NCBI RefSeq assembly: GCF_000732325.1
Contig: NZ_BBIW01000002.1
Location: 62,007-126,006, forward strand
Reading direction: 5' to 3'
DNA: 64,000 nt
Origin: Paenibacillus sp. TCA20
Lineage (GTDB): Bacteria; Bacillota; Bacilli; Paenibacillales; Paenibacillaceae
Positions 26,065-35,569 of the stretch are shown one piece after another. The position numbers were made by a program, and so were the translations under genes. The notes under the pieces were generated by a model, which was not told the origin of the DNA, did no database searches, and saw only the letters and a list, made by a program, of their open reading frames with translations. The stretch's first letter is position 1. Each line of letters opens with the position of its first letter.

Positions 26065-27705
26065 TTAGATTTTACCGTCCCAAGGAAGTCCCTTGTGATA
26101 GCGGTGACGGTCATGTGCATGCCATGGTGCCAAATAATCGACACCAAGAAGATCATATTCATACATCTCCCAAATCTTGCACTGCTTCTGACTAGAGCCT
26201 GCTGCATGAAGAATGGCATTCACCGCTCTTCTCCCTGCTTCATTAGCACCTTCCATCGTAGCAAGATCCGTGTTGGTCTTAACATAGTCGGAGGCGAGGA
26301 ATAAATTCGGAATGGAGGTATACGCATTCGGGCGCAGTTCCCAAGTTCCTACCTCATTGATTAATAGGGGCTCCAGATTCACCGTATGATGCGGATTCTC
26401 GAAATGTATATCTGTATCCAGGAACCATGAATGCAGCACTTCATCACGTAAAATGGTGCTGCCTACATTCAATCCCCTCTTTAGCTGCTCCCATACCTCT
26501 TCTTTAATCTCCTCCGGTGTACAATCCATAGCCGGTTTGCGAATATGTATTCCTTCGGTTTCCCAATCGGATATATCTACTGACAAGACGCCTTTAACTT
26601 GTCCGTCTCCATAATTGCTCCAATCGAAGCCATCCCAGAACTGGGCCTGCGATATGGAGGTTAATGACCATGGTGAATCAAAGTACATCACATGACCAGG
26701 GGCCACAGGGACGTCTTCCTTCAAATAAAATTGAATTCCGTTCATCCAGTCGATGGACTTCGACAGCAGACGGATGTTCCCTAATTCATGATGAGCCGTT
26801 GCCATTTCGTTCGTAATAAAATCTGACATGATCTCTACCGGAAACGCAGCTACATAGTAATCAGCTGTGATCGTGCGGCTCTCTCCATTCTTCACTACCG
26901 ATACTCCGGTGATATGACCGTTCTCATAATGGAATTCCTTCACTTGCGCCTCAGTTTCGTAGCTGGCACCTTTGCTCTCGATATAATGAACCCAGGCGTC
27001 GATCCAGCGATTGTTCGTAGGTCCATCCAGTATGCGTACAAACGATAAGCCTGGGGTCAAAATATCCAGCGTCATCTGTGCCGCAACTGTACCTACCGTT
27101 TTGGTATTCGCTTTAGTGGACTTGCAGGCGACCAGTGTCTTCGTTATATTGCCGAACACTTTGCGGAAGGCTGGAGAATATTTGTCTGCTTCAATGAAAT
27201 CCCACCAAGGTATGTCTTGATATTCATTCTCTCGTCTCTCATCACAGCTGGTCATGACCTGCCATAGCTTGGATGTATATTGTTCCAGATCAGCTTCTGT
27301 TAAGCCTAGTCCATTATCAAATAACAATTTGATTAAATCACGGAGATCATCAAGTGAGAATTTCATCTCGGTCACGAGTGGAACGAGTGGATGTGTCTCT
27401 GTAGAAATATCCAGACGGGGCACTTCCACCAAATTATCGTATACCATCTTCCCATTCTCATAAGGGATTTTCTTCATCGAGTCAATGACATGTCTATAGA
27501 ACTTCGGAAATAACCGAAATCCGTGCTCTCCTGGAAGATCCGAACGATCCCCTACAGCAGAACCGGAATAAGGCATGCTGCGTGCTTTTCCCCCTGGAAT
27601 CTCCTTGAATTCGTACACCTCAACTTCAAAACCGCGATCGACGAGCTCATGTGCTGCCGTTAGACCAGCCACGCCTCCACCTAATACTGCCACTTTCTTG
27701 CCCAT
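26065..27705 (-). CDS. FAD-dependent amine oxidase/phytoene desaturase-like oxidoreductase
   Basis: 546 residues. The N-terminal FAD-binding Rossmann motif is VAVLGGGVAGLTAAHELVDR followed by E in VEVYE. A GEHGFRLFP block follows, and the C-terminal FAD motif is PNLFLASDYVKTNTDLATMEGANEAG. This matches flavoproteins of the amine oxidase, carotenoid desaturase and hydroxysqualene dehydroxylase type; the substrate is unknown. A tail rich in His and Trp (APWHAHDRHRYHKGLPW) follows the FAD domain. The ATG at 27705 follows GAGGGGAAGT; the open frame continues to 27765 without a site. No carotenoid or squalene gene is nearby. Confidence 0.83.
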   Translation of the reverse strand: MGKKVAVLGGGVAGLTAAHELVDRGFEVEVYEFKEIPGGKARSMPYSGSAVGDRSDLPGEHGFRLFPKFYRHVIDSMKKIPYENGKMVYDNLVEVPRLDISTETHPLVPLVTEMKFSLDDLRDLIKLLFDNGLGLTEADLEQYTSKLWQVMTSCDERRENEYQDIPWWDFIEADKYSPAFRKVFGNITKTLVACKSTKANTKTVGTVAAQMTLDILTPGLSFVRILDGPTNNRWIDAWVHYIESKGASYETEAQVKEFHYENGHITGVSVVKNGESRTITADYYVAAFPVEIMSDFITNEMATAHHELGNIRLLSKSIDWMNGIQFYLKEDVPVAPGHVMYFDSPWSLTSISQAQFWDGFDWSNYGDGQVKGVLSVDISDWETEGIHIRKPAMDCTPEEIKEEVWEQLKRGLNVGSTILRDEVLHSWFLDTDIHFENPHHTVNLEPLLINEVGTWELRPNAYTSIPNLFLASDYVKTNTDLATMEGANEAGRRAVNAILHAAGSSQKQCKIWEMYEYDLLGVDYLAPWHAHDRHRYHKGLPWDGKI

Positions 27706-27791
27706 ACTTCCCCTCCCCATGTTATATGAAGTGTTATTCTCCCTCATCATAGCAAATTTCGACAAAAAAGTATTATATTCATCTAGAAAAT

Positions 27792-27911
27792 TTATTTATC
27801 ATCATGATCATGCTTGTCAGGATCCGGTTCCTTCGTCATCTTCTCAAATACGACTCTGCCTATCAATATTACTACAATAATACCTATCGCAAAAAATACA
27901 CCTGCATACAC
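27792..27911 (-). CDS. Small single-pass membrane protein (39 residues)
   Basis: A GTG at 27911 follows GGAGGAAC at a normal distance and opens a 39-residue frame. It encodes one membrane helix (about 3-22, YAGVFFAIGIIVVILIG) and a charged His/Asp-rich tail (PDPDKHDHDDK). It lies 86 bases upstream of the oxidoreductase gene on the same strand and may be co-transcribed. The family is not recognised. The good ribosome binding site and the typical membrane-peptide layout make it probably real. Confidence 0.6.
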   Translation of the reverse strand: MYAGVFFAIGIIVVILIGRVVFEKMTKEPDPDKHDHDDK

Positions 27912-28016
27912 CTGAAATGTTCCTCCTCATTCCCTCACGATCCATGAGGTTGTCTACATTGTATTATAACCTCCTATATGCGGAAGAGGATTGAACACTG
28001 TGTGAATTGCTACTAT

Positions 28017-28059
28017 TAAAAAAAGTGCTCATGACTACCTAACGGCAGTCATGAGCACT
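28017..28059 (-). terminator. Terminator after gnd
   Basis: A perfect 13-base stem (28024-28036 with 28047-28059) with a ten-base loop and, on the minus strand, a T-run (complement of 28017-28024). Confidence 0.75.
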
Positions 28060-28092
28060 CTGATCATTCGAATCATCTTTTATATTGCAGTT

Positions 28093-29529
28093 CTATTTCG
28101 TCTCCAGAACCTTGTCAGCGGACTCCATCCATTGGTAATGGAAGGTTCCTTCCTTATCCACACGTTTGAACGTATGCGCGCCGAAGTAATCGCGCTGAGC
28201 CTGCAGCAAGTTCGCCGGAAGACGCTCAGTACGATAGCTGTCATAGTAGGCGAGAGCAGAAGCGAACGCAGGAACCGGAATGCCATACTGAACGGCAATA
28301 GAAACTACTTTTCTCCAAGCTTCCTGATAGTTGTTCACGACCCAGCCGAAGTAATCATCCAGCAGCAGATTTTTGAGCTCCGGATTCTTGTCATAAGCTT
28401 CCTTGATATTCTCGAGGAAACGGGCACGGATAATGCAGCCTCCTCTAAAGATCATGGCAATGCTTCCGAAATTCAGATTCCAGTTGTACTCATCTGATGC
28501 GGATCGAAGCTGTGCAAATCCTTGGGCGTAAGAAGCAATCTTACTCGCATACAAAGCTTTACGAACGGCTTCGATAAATTCTTTTGCGTCACCATCATAA
28601 GGCTTGGTATCAGGACCGCTTAGAATCTTACTGGCCTGTACGCGTTCTTCCTTCATTGCCGACAGGAAGCGTGCAAATACAGATTCAGTTACGATGGAGA
28701 GCGGAACCCCCAGGTCAAGAGAGCTCTGACTTGTCCATTTACCGGTACCCTTCTGACCAGCAGCATCCAGAATGACATCAACCATCGGCTTACCTGTATC
28801 CGGATCTTGTTTGGAGAAGATATCCGCTGTAATCTCGATCAAGTAACTGTCCAGCTCACCGCGATTCCACTCTGTGAAGATCTCATGCAGCTCATCTGTA
28901 TTCAGATGAAGTACATCCTTCAAGAGGTGGTATGCCTCACCGATTAACTGCATATCCCCATATTCGATACCATTGTGCACCATCTTCACATAATGACCGG
29001 AGCCGCCTTCTCCAATATAAGTCGAGCAAGGATCTCCATTTACTTTTGCAGAAATGGCCGTAAGAATAGGTTCCACGAGATCATAAGCATCCTTTTGCCC
29101 ACCAGGCATAATGGCCGGTCCTTTAAGTGCTCCTTCTTCGCCGCCGGAAACACCAGCTCCGATAAAGCGTAGTCCTTTGGCTGCGAGCTCTTGATATCTG
29201 CGCTCAGTATCAGGGAAATAGGCGTTTCCACCATCAATAAGAATATCTCCCTCTTCCAAGTGAGGTACAAGCTGTTCAATAAGCGCATCCGTCGGTTCGC
29301 CGGCTTTGACCATCATCATGATCTTACGCGGTGTTTCAATGGATGCGACGAATTCCTCAATACTGTATGTGCCTACAAAATTTTTACCTTCTGCTTCTGA
29401 CAACAGTTCTTTCGTCTTCTCAGACGAACGATTATATAAAGCTACAGTGAAGCCTTTGCTCTCCATATTTAAGGCTAGATTCTTACCCATGACCGCAAGG
29501 CCAGCTACTCCGATTTGTTGTTTGCTCAC
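28093..29529 (-). CDS. gnd: 6-phosphogluconate dehydrogenase (decarboxylating, NADP)
   Basis: 478 residues, the usual length for the dimeric long form. Seen: N-terminal [18 protein letters not shown] (dinucleotide motif) with NRS after beta 2, [33 protein letters not shown] with the catalytic Lys and Asn, and the C-terminal [16 protein letters not shown] block. It makes ribulose 5-phosphate, CO2 and NADPH in the oxidative pentose phosphate pathway. The start is GTG at 29529 after GGAGGAG. It is last in a zwf, transaldolase, gnd series on the minus strand. Confidence 0.96.
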   Translation of the reverse strand: MSKQQIGVAGLAVMGKNLALNMESKGFTVALYNRSSEKTKELLSEAEGKNFVGTYSIEEFVASIETPRKIMMMVKAGEPTDALIEQLVPHLEEGDILIDGGNAYFPDTERRYQELAAKGLRFIGAGVSGGEEGALKGPAIMPGGQKDAYDLVEPILTAISAKVNGDPCSTYIGEGGSGHYVKMVHNGIEYGDMQLIGEAYHLLKDVLHLNTDELHEIFTEWNRGELDSYLIEITADIFSKQDPDTGKPMVDVILDAAGQKGTGKWTSQSSLDLGVPLSIVTESVFARFLSAMKEERVQASKILSGPDTKPYDGDAKEFIEAVRKALYASKIASYAQGFAQLRSASDEYNWNLNFGSIAMIFRGGCIIRARFLENIKEAYDKNPELKNLLLDDYFGWVVNNYQEAWRKVVSIAVQYGIPVPAFASALAYYDSYRTERLPANLLQAQRDYFGAHTFKRVDKEGTFHYQWMESADKVLETK

Positions 29530-29570
29530 GAATCTCTTCTCCTCCTGTTACTGTTTCCAGTTTACTTGGA

Positions 29571-30236
29571 TTACTTCACGCTTTTTTGCCAATCCGCTGC
29601 AAATTTATCAAGACCTTGATCTGTCAGTGGATGTTTAGAGATTTGCTCAATAACAGAGAAAGGTACAGTAGCGATATGTGCACCTGCCATAGCAACACGT
29701 GTTACGTGATCCGGATGGCGCACAGAGGCTGCGATAATTTGTGTATCCAGGCTGTGTGTACGGAACAGTTCAGCTACTTTGGATACCAATTGAACTCCAT
29801 CTTCTGAGATATCGTCCAGACGGCCAAGGAATGGTGATACATAAGTTGCACCCGCACGTGCAGCTAGAAGCGCTTGGTTTACTGAGAATATCAATGTAAC
29901 GTTGGTTTTGACACCTTTATTAGCAAGATAACGACATGCTTCAAGACCTGCGAGCGTCATTGGCAGCTTGATCGTTATGTTCTTGTCGTTGTTGTTGATC
30001 TTAATGAGCTCATTTGCCTGCTCAATCATCTCTTCTGCCGATTTTGCGTCAGGCGTTACTTCCGCAGATACGGATTCAACATCAGGTACAAGCTGCAAAA
30101 TTTCTTCAATTCGATCTTCAAATTTCACGCCTTCTTTGGCTACCAAAGATGGATTCGTTGTTACTCCAGATAGTACTCCAATTTTATACGCGGTTTTAAT
30201 ATCCTGTACATTCGCTGTGTCAATAAAGAATTTCAT
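29571..30236 (-). CDS. tal: Transaldolase (short, TalC/Fsa-like family)
   Basis: 221 residues of the small transaldolase subfamily: [33 protein letters not shown], the Schiff-base lysine in NITIKLPMT, and [20 protein letters not shown]. It moves a dihydroxyacetone unit between sugar phosphates and links the pentose phosphate pathway to glycolysis. The ATG at 30236 follows GGAGGCT. It lies between zwf and gnd, 41 bases before gnd, as expected for a pentose phosphate operon. A strong inverted repeat lies upstream at 30301-30354. Confidence 0.93.
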   Translation of the reverse strand: MKFFIDTANVQDIKTAYKIGVLSGVTTNPSLVAKEGVKFEDRIEEILQLVPDVESVSAEVTPDAKSAEEMIEQANELIKINNNDKNITIKLPMTLAGLEACRYLANKGVKTNVTLIFSVNQALLAARAGATYVSPFLGRLDDISEDGVQLVSKVAELFRTHSLDTQIIAASVRHPDHVTRVAMAGAHIATVPFSVIEQISKHPLTDQGLDKFAADWQKSVK

Positions 30237-30300
30237 TTGTGTAGCCTCCTGTAATGTGTATTAATAATGATGTGGTAACACTATAAAATAATCTGTAGAC

Positions 30301-30354
30301 GAATGAATCTCACCTCTCACTTCTTATATGATATAAAGATTGTGAGATTCATTC
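30301..30354. promoter_or_regulatory. Perfect 13-base inverted repeat between zwf and the transaldolase gene
   Basis: GAATGAATCTCAC at 30301-30313 is repeated inverted at 30342-30354 around a 28-base AT-rich spacer. There is no immediate T-run in the direction of transcription, so it may be an operator pair or an attenuating hairpin rather than a classical terminator. Confidence 0.45.
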
Positions 30355-30378
30355 AGATGAACAGAACTTACCCAAAAT

Positions 30379-31941
30379 TTATCCTACAATAACTTGTGCA
30401 ACAGGAGTAGCTTCTGAGGATTCATCTTCAGCAGCTCTCTCCGTTTCATGTACGACAAAGGTCTCATCCGGCTCATCAAACCACCAGCGGTAACCGTCCT
30501 GAGCGAGCAGTTCATTCGCTGCTGCCGGACCATGAGAACCCGCAGGGTAGTGATGAAGCGGTACTTCGTTCTCAGCAAAAGCCTCAAGTATCGGTTGTAC
30601 CCATTTCCATGAGAGCTCCACTTCATCCCAGTGGACAAAGAAGGTGGAGTCGCCAATGAGGGCATCGTTAATCAGGGTCTCATAAGCCTCCGGCGCCTCC
30701 GTCCGGTCAGGGTACAGATCAATGTTGACTGGCTTGAATCCACCCTTCAGCTCGCGGTCCTTCGTATTCAGCTGCAGTGTAATTCCTTCATCTGGACCAA
30801 TATCAAAGATCAGCAGATTGGGCGTAATGGATTGCTGTGCGCTGCCGAGTGATTTAATCGGATCTTTGAATTCGACAACCATACGTGTATGCTTGGATTT
30901 CAAACGTTTACCTGTACGGATATAGAACGGAACTCCACGCCAGTAGTAGTTATCAATGTTCAGCTTGGCAGCGATAAACGTATCGTTCATCGAGTCTGCT
31001 GCAATACCCGGCTCAGAAGTATAACCTTGGACCGGTGTGCCATGAAGTGTTCCTCCAGCGTATTGACCTCGCACAATGCGTTTAGCAACATCCTGTCTCT
31101 GCAATGGTTCAATCGCTTCAAGCACTTTTTTCTTCTTCAATCGTACATTTTCCGCTGTTGTGCTGTTCTGAGGTACTTGGATCGCCAGCATCATGAGCAG
31201 CTGGAGCATGTGATTCTGGAACATATCCCGTACAGCGCCCACATGATCATAATAGCCTGCACGCTCTTCCACTCCAACGGTTTCATCAGCTGTTATCTGA
31301 ACGTTCGCGATGTAGCGATTATTCCACAAGGCTTGAATTACCGGGTTCGCCTGCTGTAATGCTTCAAGACGCTGAACCATCGGCTTGCCAAGATAATGGT
31401 CAATTCTGTATATTTCCTCTTCAGCGAATGCCTCGCTTAATTGAGCATTAAGCACTCGAGCCGAAGCCAGATCATGTCCAAAAGGTTTCTCAATGACAAG
31501 TCTCTTCCAGCCCGTAACTTCACCAAGTCCGCTGTTCTCGATTTGGGATGCGATCGTTCCGAAGAACTCGGGTCCTACAGAAAGGTAGAAGAAACGATTC
31601 ACACGGCCTTCATGACCTTGCTCCCACGCCTCCACGCGTTCTTTTAATTGAACAAAATCCTCTTGTTTATCAATATTCAAAATATTAAAGCCGAATAAGC
31701 TTAGAAATGCTTGTAACGTATGATCTTCCTTTACTTCGAAACGATAAAAATCAAAAAGAGATTGCTTAACATGGGCCTGGAAGGTTTCATCAGATAAGCT
31801 TCTTCTCCCCAGTCCAATCAGAGAAAATGTCTCCGGCAGCTTTCCGTTTAGGAACAAATGATAAAGTGCAGGATATATTTTTCGTTTGGCCAAATCGCCT
31901 GTAGCTCCAAACAATACAAAAGTTGTAGGATTCACTTCCAT
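30379..31941 (-). CDS. zwf: Glucose-6-phosphate 1-dehydrogenase
   Basis: 520 residues with the NADP motif FGATGDLAKRKIYPALY near the N-terminus and the active site RIDHYLGKP. The C-terminal domain carries DNYYWRGVPFYIRTGKRL and ends in an acidic tail. It oxidises glucose 6-phosphate to the lactone and feeds NADPH supply. The ATG at 31941 follows AAGGAG closely. A LysR-type gene is divergent, with a palindrome in the shared upstream region. No lactonase gene is seen in this cluster. Confidence 0.96.
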   Translation of the reverse strand: MEVNPTTFVLFGATGDLAKRKIYPALYHLFLNGKLPETFSLIGLGRRSLSDETFQAHVKQSLFDFYRFEVKEDHTLQAFLSLFGFNILNIDKQEDFVQLKERVEAWEQGHEGRVNRFFYLSVGPEFFGTIASQIENSGLGEVTGWKRLVIEKPFGHDLASARVLNAQLSEAFAEEEIYRIDHYLGKPMVQRLEALQQANPVIQALWNNRYIANVQITADETVGVEERAGYYDHVGAVRDMFQNHMLQLLMMLAIQVPQNSTTAENVRLKKKKVLEAIEPLQRQDVAKRIVRGQYAGGTLHGTPVQGYTSEPGIAADSMNDTFIAAKLNIDNYYWRGVPFYIRTGKRLKSKHTRMVVEFKDPIKSLGSAQQSITPNLLIFDIGPDEGITLQLNTKDRELKGGFKPVNIDLYPDRTEAPEAYETLINDALIGDSTFFVHWDEVELSWKWVQPILEAFAENEVPLHHYPAGSHGPAAANELLAQDGYRWWFDEPDETFVVHETERAAEDESSEATPVAQVIVG

Positions 31942-32003
31942 TATCTCCTTCCTGCTGAGAGTGCACAGTTACCGAAAATTTCGTATTGCTGTGATCGTCT
32001 CTG

Positions 32004-32020
32004 GTATCTATTTCTTAGAT
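32004..32020. promoter_or_regulatory. LysR-type binding site between zwf and the LysR gene
   Basis: TATCTATTTCTTAGATA has perfect six-base arms and contains the T-N11-A core typical of LysR-type operators. It lies in the 146-base divergent promoter region. Confidence 0.5.
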
Positions 32021-32087
32021 ACACTATAATACAAAGCACAGTTATACATGTAATTAATATATTTCAGAGGAGATATAGACCACATCT

Positions 32088-32966
32088 ATGGCAAATAATT
32101 ATGAACTATATAAAGTTTTCTATTGGGCCGCCAAAACAGGGAGTTTAACCCAGGCAGCAAAAGCATTGTACCTTACCCAGCCTAGCGTAAGCCATGCCAT
32201 TAAGCAGCTCGAGGAGAGCTTTGGCGTGACGCTCTTTTACCGTACTTCCAAGGGAGTTAATCTAACACAAGAAGGAACCATTTTATTTTCATATATCGAA
32301 CAGTCTCAAATTATGATCTCACTCGCCGAGGAAAAAATGGCTGCCTTAAAAAAACTGGACAGCGGAGAGCTCCGAGTAGGGGGCAGCGATTCGTTATTCA
32401 AACACTATCTGCTTCCGTTTCTGGAGGACTATCACGCTAAGTATCCGGGTGTCAAGCTGCATCTAAACCATGGAACCACACCAGAGGTCATCTCATACCT
32501 CAAAGAAGGCCGTATTGACCTTGGTGTCGTCAGAATGCCAATCGTCGATTCTCATATTGAAGTATCCGAGAGCATTCAGCTTCAGGATTGTTTTGTCGCA
32601 GGAGAGCATTATGCCGAGCTCAAGGGAGTACAGCTGTCTATGGAAGAGCTGATGGAATATCCCGTCATCTTATTTTCCCGCAATAGCCGGGCCAGAATGG
32701 CCGTCACTGAGCTGTTTGAACGATACGGATATGAGCTGAAGCCTGAGATTGAAGTCGGCAGTGTGGACTTGCTTATTGAATTTGCTCGCAGGGGTTTAGG
32801 TATCTCGTATGTCACTCGTGAATTTGTATCCAAAGAACTGAGGGAAGGCTCCTTATTTGAGATTGAACTGGATATCAACCTGCCTCCATCCAAGGTAGGC
32901 GTCATGATTATGCGTAATATGCCCATATCCAGTGCAGCAACAAGGTTCCTTGAAATGGTGAGGTGA
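32088..32966 (+). CDS. LysR family transcriptional regulator
   Basis: 292 residues with the LysR N-terminal helix-turn-helix (GSLTQAAKALYLTQPSVSHA, about 19-38) and a substrate-binding effector domain (about 90-290, with GELRVGGSDSLFKHYLLP and GLGISYVT). AGGAGATAT precedes the ATG at a rather long distance. It is divergent from zwf, so it may control pentose phosphate genes or itself; the effector is unknown. A small DUF4385 gene follows. Confidence 0.88.
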   Translation: MANNYELYKVFYWAAKTGSLTQAAKALYLTQPSVSHAIKQLEESFGVTLFYRTSKGVNLTQEGTILFSYIEQSQIMISLAEEKMAALKKLDSGELRVGGSDSLFKHYLLPFLEDYHAKYPGVKLHLNHGTTPEVISYLKEGRIDLGVVRMPIVDSHIEVSESIQLQDCFVAGEHYAELKGVQLSMEELMEYPVILFSRNSRARMAVTELFERYGYELKPEIEVGSVDLLIEFARRGLGISYVTREFVSKELREGSLFEIELDINLPPSKVGVMIMRNMPISSAATRFLEMVR

Positions 32967-33017
32967 CTCTAGGCCGGGTATATAGAAGTATACTCAGCGA
33001 ACAGGAGGATCTGATCT

Positions 33018-33479
33018 GTGATGAAACCATTCGACTATGATTTGAATTATGACGAGCTTGACCTTAGACAGCATCCGGAGCTCTATACGATTGGCCGGGG
33101 TGAACAAGGTGTTCTTCTTGTTGAACCCTACAAGAGTGAGATTCTCCCCCACTGGAAATTCAAATCACCAGAAATCGCGAAGGAATCCTCCAAGAAGATA
33201 TACGACATGTTTGTTCAATATAAGGAGCAGAAGGATTTTGTAGGAATGGACATGGCACGTAAATTTCTGCAGATGGGCTACACACGGGCAAGGAGATATG
33301 CAAATCATAAAGGCGGGAGAAAATATGCCAAGGAGGACGGCTCCCTTCTGCCCTTTCAAAATGATCCTGTGAAAGCGGAGGCAGCCGCCATATTTAAAGC
33401 CCAATGGGAGATTGCGAAGACTGATCCAGATTATGTAAAAATGAAAGACATTCATCGACAAAAGTATGAAAATGCATAG
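33018..33479 (+). CDS. DUF4385 family protein
   Basis: 153 residues recognised as DUF4385 by the blocks LDLRQHPELYTIGRGEQGVL, LVEPYKSEILPHWKFKSP, FVGMDMARKFLQMGYTRARR and YANHKGGRKY. The function is unknown. The frame starts at GTG 33018, immediately followed by ATG 33021; AGGAGG lies nine and twelve bases before them. It follows the LysR gene by about 50 bases and could be in the same transcript. Confidence 0.85.
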   Translation: MMKPFDYDLNYDELDLRQHPELYTIGRGEQGVLLVEPYKSEILPHWKFKSPEIAKESSKKIYDMFVQYKEQKDFVGMDMARKFLQMGYTRARRYANHKGGRKYAKEDGSLLPFQNDPVKAEAAAIFKAQWEIAKTDPDYVKMKDIHRQKYENA

Positions 33480-33724
33480 CATAGGAAGAACACATTTTCT
33501 GAATATTAAAATACCTTTATGAAAAAGTTAATAAGAAGTTCACAATTTATTGAATGAATTATTAAATATTTAACAAACAAACATTTTTTCTTTAAAAATT
33601 GGTATGCTGTATACAGTTGAACTAAAGATTTAACAGCAACATGTAATATTCAGGCTAGACAGTAGATCAAATTTAGTTCAATCTATATAGATATACTAAT
33701 TTAATCATAGAAGTGAGTGGAATT

Positions 33725-34654
33725 ATGAGTACAATTAATAACAGTTCAGGATCAAGTGCGCAAGCGGATGTTCAATCCCTGCCACAGGTTTTCTTTGCGA
33801 CCATTAAGACAGGAATCATAAAATCAAATCTCATCGCGATGTTTGCCGGACTAAGTATGGCGCTCTATGTATTCAATGTTTCGTTTATTGACCATTTGGG
33901 CGCTATTATCTTGTCGATTATTGGCTCCTCGCTCGTTATCGGTTCTGCGGGTACATTTAACAATCTGTACGACCGGGATATTGATGCCATTATGCAGCGA
34001 ACCAAGGATCGCCCGACCGTCACAGGCAAAGTGGATACTAAGTCAGGTCTGATCCTCGGATTCCTGATGAGTGCTCTCGGTATATTGCTGCTCTATTTAA
34101 GCTCACCGATGGCTGCATTTTTTGGATTTCTCGGATTATTCCTATATGTTGTGCCTTACACAATGTGGACCAAACGGACAACCATTTACAATACGGAAGT
34201 TGGCAGTATCTCCGGAGCCGTTCCGCCGCTTATTGGATGGTCTGTTATCTCGAGCGAGCTCGGACACTTCGAAATCTGGGCGCTTGTTGCGACGATGCTC
34301 ATATGGCAAATGCCGCATTTCTATGCGATCGCCATCCGCCGATTGGACGAGTACAAAGCAGCCAAAGTCCCTATGCTGCCTGTTGTAAAAGGAATCAAGC
34401 GGACTTATCTGCAAACGAATTTTTATCTGATATTGCTTATCGCATCAAGTGCCCTGTTTTGGCCGTTTAATCCTTACATTGCCGGAATTGCCTTTGCCTT
34501 AAGTCTCGCCTGGTTTATCTTCAGCTTGGTGAGCTACCGCAAATCAGATATTACCGGCTGGGCGAAGAAGATGTTCATCTTCTCCTTGAATCATATGACC
34601 TTATTGTTCTTGATCGTCATTATTTTCTCCCTGATTGCTCAAATGCTAAGATAG
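33725..34654 (+). CDS. ctaB: Protoheme IX farnesyltransferase (heme O synthase)
   Basis: 309 residues, about eight membrane segments, of the UbiA prenyltransferase family. The first allylic-phosphate motif is NNLYDRDIDAIMQRTKDRP, with YTMWTKRTTIYNTEVGSISG and IWQMPHFYAIAIRRLDEY further on, as in CtaB/CyoE. It adds a farnesyl group to heme b to make heme O for terminal oxidases. The ATG at 33725 is chosen; an in-frame GTG at 33713 is an alternative, and neither has a strong site. The 230 bases upstream are very AT-rich. It stands apart from other cta genes here. Confidence 0.93.
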   Translation: MSTINNSSGSSAQADVQSLPQVFFATIKTGIIKSNLIAMFAGLSMALYVFNVSFIDHLGAIILSIIGSSLVIGSAGTFNNLYDRDIDAIMQRTKDRPTVTGKVDTKSGLILGFLMSALGILLLYLSSPMAAFFGFLGLFLYVVPYTMWTKRTTIYNTEVGSISGAVPPLIGWSVISSELGHFEIWALVATMLIWQMPHFYAIAIRRLDEYKAAKVPMLPVVKGIKRTYLQTNFYLILLIASSALFWPFNPYIAGIAFALSLAWFIFSLVSYRKSDITGWAKKMFIFSLNHMTLLFLIVIIFSLIAQMLR

Positions 34655-34685
34655 TGAACTCATAGCATATTGCTTGATTAAAAAT

Positions 34686-34726
34686 AGAGCCCTAAGATTT
34701 TCTAACATTGAAAATCTTAGGGCTCT
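34686..34726. terminator. Strong terminator between ctaB and the convergent kinase-like gene
   Basis: A perfect 17-base stem (34686-34702 with 34710-34726), seven-base loop, TTTT on the plus side and an A-run on the other side; likely bidirectional. Confidence 0.8.
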
Positions 34727-34745
34727 TTTGAATTTTATGTATGAG

Positions 34746-35279
34746 TTATGAAACGGGTTCATTTAGACGAAACCTCATATCTTCTACAATTTCCTGAGCA
34801 AGCTCATCTGGACGCTTATGACCGGCATCCAACAGGAAGGGTTGATTGCTAGAAGAAGATATTAATTTGTTTCGCAGAAAAAGTGAACGCTCGATATACT
34901 GTCCATCCCCTCTCTGATGAAGTCGTGTGTTAAGCGTATCCGGCTCTGCATGCAGCACTGCGTAGTGAATAGTCACACCCAGATCAGATAACTGCTCGCG
35001 AAACCACTCGAGCTCATCTTCAACGACAAAATCGATAACGACATGAATTCCGTTCTGAATCAAATTCCTTGCTACTGCCGTAATATTTAGCCATGCGATT
35101 CGAAGGCGCTCCTCCCATTCGGGTTCAGTATCTCCACGGTATATATGGAGAAGGAGATCCCCTTCAATTAGAGCGCACTGGTTCATTGTATCAGCCAAAG
35201 CCTTGGAGACAGTGGACTTTCCAACACCCAGTGGACCAGAGATGAGATAAACAGATGGTGTCTTTTTCAATTGAATCAT
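34746..35279 (-). CDS. P-loop AAA/kinase-like NTPase
   Basis: 177 residues with a Walker A ISGPLGVGKSTVSKAL (near residue 12-27) and an aspartate-ended strand HVVIDFVV that may be the Walker B. It then has a charged lid region (LNTRLHQRGDGQYI), typical of small nucleoside or sugar kinases and of chloramphenicol phosphotransferase-like proteins. The substrate is not known. The ATG at 35279 follows GAGGAGG; a longer frame reaches 35315. It is a single gene. Confidence 0.75.
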   Translation of the reverse strand: MIQLKKTPSVYLISGPLGVGKSTVSKALADTMNQCALIEGDLLLHIYRGDTEPEWEERLRIAWLNITAVARNLIQNGIHVVIDFVVEDELEWFREQLSDLGVTIHYAVLHAEPDTLNTRLHQRGDGQYIERSLFLRNKLISSSSNQPFLLDAGHKRPDELAQEIVEDMRFRLNEPVS

Positions 35280-35440
35280 GGGATTAGCCTCCTCACTATA
35301 ATTATTCAACGCCATAAAAGATTAAGAGTAGTCCAACGATACACATAATACATGAAGCAGCCGAACCGTAGCTCTTGAGAACTGTTTTCTGAATATATTG
35401 TAACGTTTTTTGCATCACTTGACCTGGTAAATATTGAATA

Positions 35441-35516
35441 TAGCGGAAATCACTCTTACTAAACTAAACCTGAGGTCGCAATCGGTCATTCATATTTAAG
35501 AAGTTGATTTCCGCTA
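35441..35516. repeat. 12-base inverted repeat flanking a 52-base segment
   Basis: TAGCGGAAATCA (35441-35452) and TGATTTCCGCTA (35505-35516) are perfect inverted copies. No coding frame lies between them. It may be a small non-autonomous element or a remnant; no flanking duplication was established. Confidence 0.4.
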
Positions 35517-35569
35517 CATACTACTAAATAAATATCAATCTTCCGCCAATTGACCGAATATGATTCACA

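Noticed and set aside
28051..28497. 148-residue plus-strand open frame inside gnd
   Set aside because: Antisense to strongly conserved gnd sequence and without independent support.
30889..31359. 156-residue plus-strand open frame inside zwf
   Set aside because: Shadow of the zwf coding sequence; Cys- and His-rich nonsense composition and no ribosome site.
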